A DNA stretch of 64,000 bases from Epiperipatus broadwayi (taxonomy: Eukaryota > Onychophora > Udeonychophora > Euonychophora > Peripatidae), in NCBI GenBank assembly GCA_028023455.1, contig JAQFVV010006541.1, positions 788,734-852,733 of the forward strand, in the 5' to 3' direction. Under the pieces are notes generated by a model. It had not been told where the DNA came from and made no database searches. It saw only the letters and a list, made by a program, of their open reading frames with translations. Shown here one piece after another: positions 12,484 to 22,470 of this stretch; the stretch's first letter is position 1, and each line of letters begins with the position of its first letter. The translations under genes and the position numbers were made by a program.

Positions 12484-13162
12484 CTTTAAAGTATTTAGTC
12501 CACTTGTTTATTTGTATAAAATTAATTTATAATACTGGATAGTACTGTACTTGGCTGGATTACTTATGTAATTTCAGCGTATCAATTTTCAAACTTTATA
12601 TTATCCATTTTATCTCTCTGATTTCTTTCAACATTTTATCATTTTGTTTGTGCTTATGTTCAACAGAATTTAATATTCAACCATTATTACTTAGCAGAAA
12701 ATAATAAGTTTGACTTCATTTGATAGATATTTTTGTTTACTATTGAATTAAATTTTAAATGTTTACATTTTATTTCTATAAATATTAAAATGGGATCATA
12801 AGCAAAATAAAAAGATTATACATCATCATTTCTAGAAAGATTATTTTAATTTTACAAAATCCATGAAATCTTAATTTTTTTTTTAATCTGAAGGAATATT
12901 TATTTATTTCATTTATATTTAATGTAATATCCTTTAAAAATTAAAAATTCATCAATATGTATTGAAAAATTACGATATTTTTATACTTGTTATTATAATT
13001 ATCTTGCTTATGTAGAAAGCTAAGATTTTAAATAGCTTTAGGACATATTTCCATTGTCCACTAAATATAACATTCTATTTTTGAAAATAAAGTATTTCCA
13101 TTCAAAATAAATTACTAAAAATTTATTTTTTGATTTCTAATAAATATTGTATAAATTATTGT
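12484..13162 (+). repeat. Family X flank, copy A part 1
   Basis: Non-coding sequence that matches 25045-25740 in the second unit nearly base by base, and from about 12620 onward also matches 48600-49190 in reverse complement. It continues after the LINE insertion at 16343. A third, inverted, copy elsewhere shows that it is itself a dispersed repeat and not unique DNA. Confidence 0.8.
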
Positions 13163-16100
13163 ATAAAAATATGTAGTATATGTCTATATACCACCAGGCC
13201 CTGTCATCATCTCCAGAATAATAGCAACAATAAATTCAATGCTTACAGCAACAAAAAATCCCATAATACTCCTGGGAGATTTCATCATGACCTACCAAAC
13301 TTTTGTCACCAAATGGATCCATCAAATAACAATCCCACTTATGAGTGCTGAAGGTTTTCTCCCATCAAACTCAATATCTTTTAATAACAATAGATACATG
13401 TTTTTATTGATTTGTGTTTTTACTCACCAATGTTACATCATTATTTTAATCTTGAACTCTGTCCATCTATAATCTCACATCATGCTGCCCAGTTCATCAC
13501 CCTCGACCTAACAAAAATACAGAATACAACAATAGCCCTTCAGAAGACTATGCGAATACTTCTTTCAGCACAAACAACTGAATTCCTATATTCAGAAACC
13601 TATATAATGCTTCAAAAACTTCAAAACATGTCACTCGATCCAGTACAAAAGTATATAGCATTCACCAATATACTTTCTTTCAACATCAGTCATATTACTA
13701 GCAATTCAACACACCCCCCCACCAGATTATTAGCTTTGGCAGATGAACTACATAAAAGAATAATCAATTCCAGACCAACTACAGATAATCAAACACAAAT
13801 TAAAAAACTTACAGAAATGTACAACAATACATGCAACACACTAAAGCAATATGTAGCAATAAAAAAGAAAAAAATATACCTTACACAACAACACACTTGG
13901 ACCAGAGCATACATATGGTGGTCACTGGGATACCCATCCACAGTCAGAGTGCACTTGAAATAGATGGCTCTATAACAGCTGGACATAACATGATAAACCC
14001 AATATATCAACATTTAAAAAAAAACTGCAAAGCAAAGAGTGTCATACCAAATGAAGACATATTTGGAGACCCTGAAACAGACACACCAATAAAACAACTG
14101 ACATTGCATTTCAACTTGCAACAATAACAAACACATGTCACCCAGGACCACAAGGAATTCCAAAATTTGTGTTCAAACATCTTAGTCACTTCACAGCCAA
14201 ATACCTGTGTGATCTAGCCAATTACATATCCCAAAAAATTTACAACATACAAAGTCTATACCCAATTGCAATGGTTCCATTTAACAAAAAACCAACAGCA
14301 ATATCATCTTTATCTAATCTATGACCAATTTCAATGGGACCTTTAGGAATAAAAATTCTTGAAAGAGTAATAAAGGAGAGAATAGAACAACACATACTCC
14401 CTGTGTTATCATCAGCACAATATGACAAAAAAGGATCATCCATTGGCCAGGGTGCCTTAATGTACAAAACAATAATCGAACTAGTAAAAAAAAAGGAGAG
14501 AAATATGCACCAATTATAGTTCAACTAGACACTGAGGCAGCATTTGACTCAGTGCCTATAGCCAAATTATTGGATGTTCTGAAAAAAACAACAATACCTC
14601 CATCCTTACTATATATAATAGCCAATCTGCTACTCAGATGTGAAATTCACATCACATTGAATGGGAAAAATTCACCAGCCTTCAGACCGAGTCAATCCAT
14701 CCCACAAGGATCCTCCCTCAGTGCCTTTCTCTTTACAATATATATAAATCCTCTATTAATAGAAATACAGAAAAAAATAAAAGGCATTCAAATCCAAAAC
14801 ACTGCTTTAAATATATCATGCATAGCCTATATAGATGATGTAACTGTTTCCCTCCTCTCTAAAAAGAACCTCCCCATATTACAAGAGATAATCAAGAATT
14901 ATATCTCAAATTTTAATTTAAAAATTAACACGAATAAAACTGCTGCATGGTCAATATACACAGGCAAGCACTGTACAGAGATGTTTAATGGTAAACCATC
15001 TGCTTTTCTTGGTTTCCCATTCTATCTTGGAACCAATGGAATGAGGCAAAAAAATTTCAAAATAAATTAAAAAAAGATGCTGAAAAAATCATAGCCTCAC
15101 TTGAAAAGTCATACCTGCCAATATACGCAAAGGTAGCATTATTTAATCAACTTATAATTACAAAAATTACCTACTACACACCTCTTATCAGATTTGCAAA
15201 AACATTCATATCTAAAATCTCATCAATCTGTTACAAACTAATATGGAAGAGAAAGACAGTGGCAATCTCTTTAAAAAATCTGAGCAGACCACCACATAGC
15301 AATGGACTTGAACGCCATACAATCAATGTTTTTTACACACAGAAATCAGTAAATCTAATAACAGCAACCATAAAAAGATTTCCAGACCTGGAGTGTGTAA
15401 TCAGTACAATACCCTTAGACAGACCACCCCCTTCATATGGATATCTATCCACACTGATTGAAGAACTCAAGCCAATATACAACAAAATATCACTCAATAA
15501 TCACAACAAGTATACATACTGGGACATTTATAATATACTATACCCAAACCAGACACCTAATCTACATCCATCAGTTATTGGGATAGACAACAGGCAACTA
15601 CTGCAACAATTCAGAAAATGGTCATTGGAATCAAAATTATTTGATTTTCTACTTAAGCTTAATCTTAATGCTCTACCCACAACACATTTCCTTAGATTTC
15701 ATAGATTCTATACAAATATAGACCCCATGTGTGGGCTATGTCATAGAGAAGAAGAGACACAAGATCATTTTCTTCATTCCTGCAGTGCCCTAGAAACAAT
15801 ACGTTGCACAATGTTTACCACATACAGAAGGCTATCATTTCAATTGATGAAATAATAAATACATTTAAAAAAGGCAACATTCCTGCTATTCGTGCAGCAA
15901 CATATAGCCTTTATGCCTATTGGTGTATCAGATGCACTTTGCACTTGCTAATAACCCTCGATGCTACCCAGCAACATATTCAATAAAACTAGAACTGTTC
16001 AGAAAAAGAGACAGCATCCTAGCTCAACCAGATGTGTTTGCAGCCACATGGTCACACTTGAAACAAAGATCCAGTCTATAAAATATAAAGTCCAATATGA

Positions 16101-16342
16101 TAGATGATGACATTTTCAACATCAGCATTTTTTCAACTTCAAAGATATGCAAGCATAAACTGAACTAAATAGAAGACCAAATTTAAAAACAAGAAAGAAA
16201 GTATGCAGAAATGATAAAGACTTATATACTGAAAGTTGTTGTAATTTGTTTTGCATTTGTAACAAATCAATTTAGTACTAGATGTGACTCTGTAACTTTT
16301 TAGACTCAATAAAGTTTTGCTTTGAAACATAAAAATATGTAG
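13163..16342 (+). mobile_element. 5'-truncated APE-type non-LTR retrotransposon with 14-bp target-site duplication
   Basis: The 14-mer ATAAAAATATGTAG occurs at 13163-13176 and again at 16329-16342. The empty site, with one copy of this sequence, is present in the second unit near 25732-25745. The inserted body is therefore 13177-16328 (3152 bp). It has no long poly(A); the 3' end reads ACTCAATAAAGTTTTGCTTT. The 5' end begins inside the endonuclease domain, so this is a typical truncated LINE insertion that postdates the segmental duplication. Confidence 0.95.
13180..16010 (+). pseudogene. LINE ORF2 relic: APE endonuclease, reverse transcriptase, CCHC
   Basis: Domains in order, across about five frames: the C-terminal half of an APE-type endonuclease with the LLGDF catalytic block (about 13266-13280, here GDFI) and a decayed SDH site (ISHHAAQFITL, about 13470-13500); a linker; RT fingers with GPQGIPKFVFKHL (14149-14190); the palm block QLDTEAAFDSVP (about 14519-14555, catalytic Asp present); IPQGSSLSAFLF (about 14700-14735); AYIDDV (about 14826-14843, the catalytic DD box intact); the thumb; and a C-terminal C-x2-C-x8-H-x4-C zinc motif (about 15729-15783, CGLC...H...C). 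Frameshifts near 13470, 13870, 14130, 14520 and 15070 kill it. It differs clearly from the RTE fragments in this window; the clade (I, CR1 or Proto2-like) cannot be fixed without a tree. Confidence 0.88.
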
Positions 16343-17024
16343 AATTGTAATAAATTCGCAAATAAAAACATTTTTGATAATTTAAACTATTTTTAGAGAA
16401 AAAAAAGAAAAAAAAAATCTTATTTTAAACAATGTTGTAAAGAGGGACTTGTCAGGATGGGGTTAAATTATAAATAACTTCACAAATTTTTTTTTATATT
16501 CCTTTCAAAAACTTTATTTCCAAAAGAAGTTAGAAGTTTGTGAAGTTATTTAAGAACATATATATTTTAAAGAAGAGAGTGATTGTGTAATTTGTTATTG
16601 CAATATATATTGGAGTTAAATTTATTTTGAGGAATGTTTGGTTTCCTTGCCATCGGTGGATTTTTTTTCAAACTAAAATTTATATTAAAACTCATATAGA
16701 AAAGTACACATATTATCATATATAGCTTGCAGAAATTCTCACTATGAGGCGAATTAATAGAAAAAAATGAAGCAATGCATACGAAAATGTCATATGGTGT
16801 ATACAAAATAATCAGTTTTTAAACTTGATCAAAATATAATATTTATATATAGTTGCAGAATAAAATAATAAAATGATTTAAATATGTTAATATTTAGCAG
16901 TATCAATGCTTGAATTTATTTATTTATACAACTATTATATACTATTTTCTTTTTTTAATGTTTTAAATTTTCTTTATAATTTCTTTTTTTAATTAATTTT
17001 GAAAATGGCCAATTAGATTTACTT
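16343..17024 (+). repeat. Family X flank, copy A part 2, and unit flank
   Basis: Continuation of the duplicated flank after the LINE; matches 25746-26440 in the second unit with small indels. A poly-A/G-rich stretch at 16395-16420 corresponds to a run of G at about 25797-25808 in the other unit. No gene. Confidence 0.75.
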
Positions 17025-17036
17025 TAATGTCAATTA

Positions 17037-17694
17037 ACATCACATGATCACCATTTCCTATGCTTGCTTATGGGAAAACTCTCTATACATATTGCCACTC
17101 AATGCAAGCCAGAGTAATGAATGGATGCCAGAAGACTTGTGTGTAAAATCCCCATCTAGCGCCAACTCATCCAATATCCCAGAATAGTTTCTGGATTGTG
17201 GTCTTTGTCAGTGATGAGCCTTGGATCTGAGAGCATTGCACCTAGATCTTAAGATCTAATGCAACCCTTCAGCAGCAACACTTTATCTCTACTTTCCTAC
17301 AAAACCATGCGTCTTATATTAAAAACATTATTATTTTCAATACAAGCTCATTAGCTTATATAGTCATTTATTAAAAAACCAAAGTCACCAAAAGTGAGTT
17401 CAGACCTATATGAGGATATAAGCTAATGAGCTTGGATTGAAAATATTACAGTGATTTCAATTTAAGTCTCATGGTTTTGTAGTTAAGGAGAGATAAAAGG
17501 GCCCTGCTGGAGGGTTGCATTAGATCCCAAGATCTAGGTGCAGTGCTCTCAAATCCAACGATTCTCACTGATGAAAGCCATAAACCAGAAACTACTCTGG
17601 AGGTATTGGATGAGTAGGCACTAGATGGGGATTTTATGCACAAACCTTCTGCCATCCATTGATTACTTTGGCTTGCATTGAATAATGTCAATTA
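17037..17694. mobile_element. 658-bp fold-back element (MITE), left unit only
   Basis: Almost the whole insert is one long palindrome. For example, 17100-17160 (GCCAGAGTAAT, GGATGCCAGAAG) pairs with 17640-17680, and 17340-17360 (AAGCTCATTAGCTTATAT) pairs with 17413-17433; the centre is near 17375. It is bounded by the direct 12-mer TAATGTCAATTA at 17025-17036 and 17683-17694. The second unit has no insert at the equivalent place (about 26430-26440). No coding capacity; the ORF on the minus strand inside it is only palindrome sequence. It would be mobilised in trans. Confidence 0.85.
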
Positions 17695-17734
17695 TTGGAA
17701 TGAGAATAAAAGTTGCCACAAAAAAAGTACAGTG

Positions 17735-17737
<3 letters not shown>

Positions 17738-17778
<41 letters not shown>

Positions 17779-17779
17779 A
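17738..17779. repeat. (AT)n(GT)n compound microsatellite
   Basis: An AT tract followed by a GT tract of about 13 repeats. The equivalent place in the second unit (about 26490-26510) is reduced to GTATGTATATATT, so it expanded or contracted after the duplication. Confidence 0.9.
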
Positions 17780-18487
17780 GCTTAATATATAAAATTTAAA
17801 CAGAAATTATTTTTTTCATAATCATGTATAAACAATAGTCATCCATCAATAAATGCAAAACATAGAAGACACCTAATGAATTACTTACTGTTTAAACTTA
17901 TAATAATTTTAAGCTTATATATGGATATGGGTTTAGGTTTTGAATGAAAATATTGCCATATATGGTATGTGGAAAATCAATTATTTGCTCAATCAGATGC
18001 TCGTTTATTTAACAATAAAGACAGCCAAGTAGCTACCCATTTTCCTGCTATCTCTCAACTGCCTCTTTGCTTCTAAAACATTGAGCCTACACTTCCACTT
18101 GCATGTTATATGTCTGGCTGTTTTCTTTTTCGTCATGTATTAACTTGTCTGCATGTTTATTTTCTATCTATTAGCATGTCTACCTCTTAATCTAAAACAT
18201 TTTGATTACCAATATCATCCTATTAAAAGACATGTTGCTCTACTATAACTTCTCATTATATTTTAAAATCAGCCAAAATATTTTTTTCCAAATAAATAGC
18301 ATTAGATGATGTTAATTCTACAAAATAGAATTAACAGTTGCTAATCCATTAACTTAGAGGTGAGAGTAACACACTAATATTCTAACTAAATCAACTCCAA
18401 CAGAGATAAAAATAAATATCAGAATGGAACTCCTTCACTCCAAGACATTTTTGCTGCTAAATTTCATATAACCTTTTTATTACTGCC

Positions 18488-18957
18488 AATAAACATCACA
18501 TGATTACCATTTTTTATGCTTGCTTATAACTGTTATTAAAACATGCAAGGCTCACTATACATATTGCCACTCACTGCAAGCTAGAGTAATCAATGGATGC
18601 CAGAAGGATTGTGCCTAAAATCCCCATCCAATACCTACTCATCCAATATCCCCATATGAGTTTCTGGCTTGTGGCCTTTGTCAGTGAGGAACCTTGGATC
18701 TGAAAGCACTGCACCTAGATCTTAGGATCTAAGTAGAAATAAAAGGTGGCTTCTGGAGGGTTGCATTAGATCCTAAGATTTAGGTTCAGTGCTCTCACAT
18801 CTAAGGCTCCTCACCGACAAAGATCACAAGCCAGAAACTAGTCTAGTGATATTGGATGAGTAGGCACTGGATAGGGATTTTATGCACAAGCCTTCTGGCA
18901 TCCAGTGATTACTCTAGCATTGCAGTGAGTGGCAATAGATATAGAGAGTTTTGCCTT
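18488..18957. mobile_element. Fold-back MITE, same family as 17037-17694, shared by both units
   Basis: Inverted arms: CTATACATATTGCCACTCAC near 18556-18575 pairs with GTGAGTGGCAATAGATATAG near 18925-18944, and the arms continue through GGATGCCAGAAG and ACTCATCCAATATCC. It is present at the same place in the second unit (27236-27664), so it predates the duplication. Confidence 0.82.
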
Positions 18958-19824
18958 TTATTATTGACTAAAATTTGTGTCTGCATTATGACTAACATTA
19001 TTTTTGTTAATTCTTTATACAGATTTTTTTGTTTAAAACATAAACATGCAACTTTTTTAATTAATTGTTTAATATTTAAACAAAAACGCAAAACACTTTT
19101 CTTTTTAATAATTAAATAAATATATTAAAGCTTTTTATTTTAAAAAATAAAATCAAAGAATATAAAATACTTCATGATTAATAATTAAACAAAAACAAAT
19201 AAAGCACTTTAGAATTTAATATCTAAATCAAAGAAATTTTATTTTAACAAAACAAGATATTTACAAATTTTCATTATTGACATTTACTTCTAAAAGTAAT
19301 ACATCAAAATAAGAAATTTGAAAACTTGGTAAAAAAGAATCGAATGATTTGTTTTTTCGGGAATTCATAAAAAGTTTACCGTTGTATGTGGTAGAGTAGG
19401 TTGTGATCCATGGACTTTGATTTCAGTATGTGACAATGTATCACTGTATGATATAGTATATTACCTACTCTCTTTTTTACATAAAAATTGAATTTATAAG
19501 TATTTTCAAATATATTTTTATGTAGTTATAAGCAAATTCTTTAAACGTTTTTCTTTCAGGTGGATATTTCAAACCATGTAAAACACTTGAGCAGTTGTTG
19601 ATAGATTAAATATAAAAGTTTATAATATTATCTTAGGCGGAATAGAAATAAGTACTGCTATTTTCTGGGAAATCCTTACATTTATTTCATGAACGAAGAA
19701 TTATTGGATTGTCTTGAAAAAATTAGAATTATTGGACAAAAATAAAGCAGTTTAAATTTGTTACCATTTTTCAACAAGCTGGTAAAAATAACATCACCAA
19801 TCAAAATAATAATAATTTCTTAAA
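18958..19824 (+). promoter_or_regulatory. Upstream region of the receptor gene with possible 5'-UTR intron
   Basis: Non-coding, and conserved between the two units (19140-19820 against 27840-28480). A polypyrimidine tract ending TTTTTCTTTCAG at 19548-19559 (TTTTTCTTTTAG near 28255-28266) is a good 3' splice site, with exon sequence beginning GTGGATATTTCAAACCAT. A possible donor, TCA/GTATGT near 19425, lies about 130 bases upstream. An untranslated first exon is therefore plausible. No clear TATA box. Confidence 0.4.
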
Positions 19825-20769
19825 ATGGCAAAAATTATTAAAATATTTTTTGAGCCTCCATTTCACAAATGGCTTTCAGTTATTCCACTTATTAGTAACT
19901 GCTTGGGAATTGTGGGACATATTTTAAACATTATAACCTACAATAAACTTCAAATGAATTCCAGTATGTTGTTTTTATTTAAGTCTTTATCTATTGGGAC
20001 TATTTTTATGTTTGTTGTATTAATCCCATGGTATTTAATCCCTCTTAATTTTTTTTTATCCAATGGCTTTATTTTATTGTTGGCAGCGAATATTTATGTT
20101 ACTATGATCCCTATTATTGTAGCTATAAATTTTTCCTTATTATTTCTCATTAGTTTATTTAGAATGATTTCACTTTCATTTCCTTTTTTTATCCAGAAGT
20201 ATATTACATTAAATGATATTAGAAAATGTGTTTCATGTATCATCCTATTAATTACAGTAATACATGTTCCTTTGATTCAGTTGTTTAATGTTATTAAAAT
20301 AGATAATAAATCAGTTATAGAGTTTAATCTAAACTTTATTCACAATTGGTCATTTTACACAATAGTTACATTCGATCTAATTTTCTATGTTCTTTTACCA
20401 TTTATTGTTATTTTTATTATTCATCCTAAAATTATCTACGATTTCAGAAAGATGAAAAAGATTCAGAAAATGCGGTTTTCAAAATCAAGTTTGAAAGAAG
20501 AAAGAATTCTCTTTTACTTACTAAATTCTCTTATCATTATTTGGTTTATTGGTATGTGCCCATTTTTCATTTTTTTACTTATCAGTTCTTTTGATAATAC
20601 AAATGAGGGAGACAAATTTCTCTTTAATGCATTCATAGCTTTGACTTCATGCATATGCACTCATGCAAGCGAATTTATGGTGAATCTCATTACAAATAAG
20701 GATTTTAAAAAAGCATTTTTGGAATGGTTTAAATATAAATTTAACATTGTAGCACCTATAAAAACATGA
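19825..20769 (+). CDS. Rhodopsin-like seven-transmembrane receptor, orphan, intact single-exon ORF
   Basis: 314 residues, uninterrupted. Seven hydrophobic segments at roughly 17-40, 47-70, 82-113, 131-155, 176-200, 227-254 and 266-290, a short N-terminus, and a helix-8-like NKDFKKAF at 291-298, so the expected role is a plasma-membrane G-protein-coupled receptor. Family marks are degenerate: GIVGHILNII in TM1 (GN...N pattern), LFRM where DRY normally ends TM3, FIGMCPFF in TM6 (a CWxP remnant), and SEFMVNLI where NPxxY is expected. I see no Cys at the usual extracellular TM3/loop-2 disulfide positions. The third intracellular loop is basic (FRKMKKIQKMRF). Ligand unknown; it resembles divergent peptide-receptor-like orphans of lophotrochozoans and other invertebrates. 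The ATG chosen is the first in frame after the splice-site-like sequence and is equivalent to the one in the second copy. Confidence 0.8.
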   Translation: MAKIIKIFFEPPFHKWLSVIPLISNCLGIVGHILNIITYNKLQMNSSMLFLFKSLSIGTIFMFVVLIPWYLIPLNFFLSNGFILLLAANIYVTMIPIIVAINFSLLFLISLFRMISLSFPFFIQKYITLNDIRKCVSCIILLITVIHVPLIQLFNVIKIDNKSVIEFNLNFIHNWSFYTIVTFDLIFYVLLPFIVIFIIHPKIIYDFRKMKKIQKMRFSKSSLKEERILFYLLNSLIIIWFIGMCPFFIFLLISSFDNTNEGDKFLFNAFIALTSCICTHASEFMVNLITNKDFKKAFLEWFKYKFNIVAPIKT

Positions 20770-20893
20770 ATTAATATATATATATTTGCAAGGATGCACA
20801 CACACATGCATTTGGCATCAATCTTTTACCGAAAAATATGTTCAATAAGGTAAAAAAAATTTTTTTTCATATTTAATAACCTTTTTCCTAAAT

Positions 20894-22236
20894 CAGCACT
20901 TCTTAAACTTTTTTCATGTATCACCCCTTTTTATTATCGATATTTTTTCACGATCCCAAATATTAAATATAAAGTAGATATAGAAATAAATATTTCCATA
21001 AATAATTTATTTCTTTGGTAAACAATATAGTATGAAAATAAGTAGTTTTAGGATTTGTTTAAAGTATACAAAAATTAATGAAAGAAAATCACATTTTAAT
21101 GAGACAGATGTGCTTGTTTTTTGCTGCATAACAAATTAAATCTTGGTGGAACATTTGATACTGCTAAACTTAAAGCATCTTCAACATCTTTCAGTGTTGA
21201 ATGATAATTGGATTTAATATACATTAAAGCTGAAAAAGTCATTTCACATTAGTATGTTGTTTTGAATGGCAGAAAAACATTTAATGCCATTTCAGAAATT
21301 GTGGGAAATTCAGTCCTAGCTCCGATTCATAATTCAGTCAAAAACTTTTGTGGATAGTCAAGTTTTAAGTTTGAATCATTTGATAGCTCAGCAAACACCT
21401 CTTGGACTTTATATGGCAAGTGATTATTAATCTCATTAATATGAATCAAAAATGGTCATTGAATCCAAGATAACTTTTTGAAATCTAAATTCGATATAAA
21501 GTATTTGCAAAACTGTGTTTAAGTGATCTATAATAATTTTTGCAATTAAAGTTTTACAATTATTTTTTTCGTTTATAAAATTGCCTATAGTTGAAAACAT
21601 TTCCAATGAATCATTGTCCACCCTATTCTGCCAAATGTTAATCTTTTTAATAAAACCTTCATTCGAAGTAAAAATATTGTCATTTTTTTCCTTGAAGAGA
21701 TAAGTTAGGATCATTTAGTTTCTCAAAAATATCAGACAAATAACACAGTTTTTATAGCTATAAGTCATTTTGAAAAAGAGAAGCAAGATCAGATTTTTGT
21801 TCGGTTAAAATAACAATAATTTCTTCTTTTAATGACAATAATCTTCTTAAACATTGCCCTCTAGACATCCATCTTACTTCTGCATGTAATAATAAATTTT
21901 TGTATTCAGAGTCCATGTCTTTACAAAGATTTGAAAATAAATGGCTGTTAAGAGTGTGGCTTTTAATAAAGTTTATAATTTTGACAGGATTCTGAAGCAC
22001 ATAGTTCAATTTCGTTGCTAATTTTTTTGCTTCAGCGGCCTTTCAATAGATCAGGCAGTGTATAAAAGTTACATGATTATTATCAGGAGCATTAACAAAT
22101 GATTTAAAAACAATATTTTTACCAGTCATTGCTTTTGCACCATCTTCATATATTCCAAAGCTATTTTGTCCCTTCTAAACTTTCTGTTTTTAAAAAAAAA
22201 TTGTCTACTTTATTATATATGTCTTCACCTCTAAAA
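20894..22236 (-). mobile_element. hAT transposon copy 2, truncated at the duplication joint
   Basis: Its 3' terminus lies at 20894 (CAGCACTTCTTAAAC) and is preceded by TCCTAAAT, the same 8-mer that precedes copy 4, so copies 2 and 4 are duplicates of one insertion. It encodes the C-terminal part of the transposase on the minus strand (21110-22236), including RWMSRGQCLRRL, NIWQNRVDNDSLEMF and INNHLPYK-type blocks, with several stops. The 5' half is missing: at 22232-22236 the sequence switches to copy 3 in the opposite orientation. Confidence 0.88.
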
Positions 22237-22470
22237 ACATGTTCTCATTTTTGAAACTTAATAGGTAATTTATAACTGATTTATTGATATTTTTTAAATA
22301 TTAAAAAATAAAACATGATAATATTAAAACACAGAACATATGACAGTAAATATGCTTCCTATAATTAAACAAAAAACACGGCTGTTACTTAGTGTCTCTG
22401 CAAACTAATAGGTACTGTTATTTTATTTATATATTACGATAAAGACTCTTTACTCATGTAATTGAACATG

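Noticed and set aside
17446-17691. 81-codon minus-strand open frame
   Set aside because: Lies wholly within the palindromic arm of a fold-back MITE.
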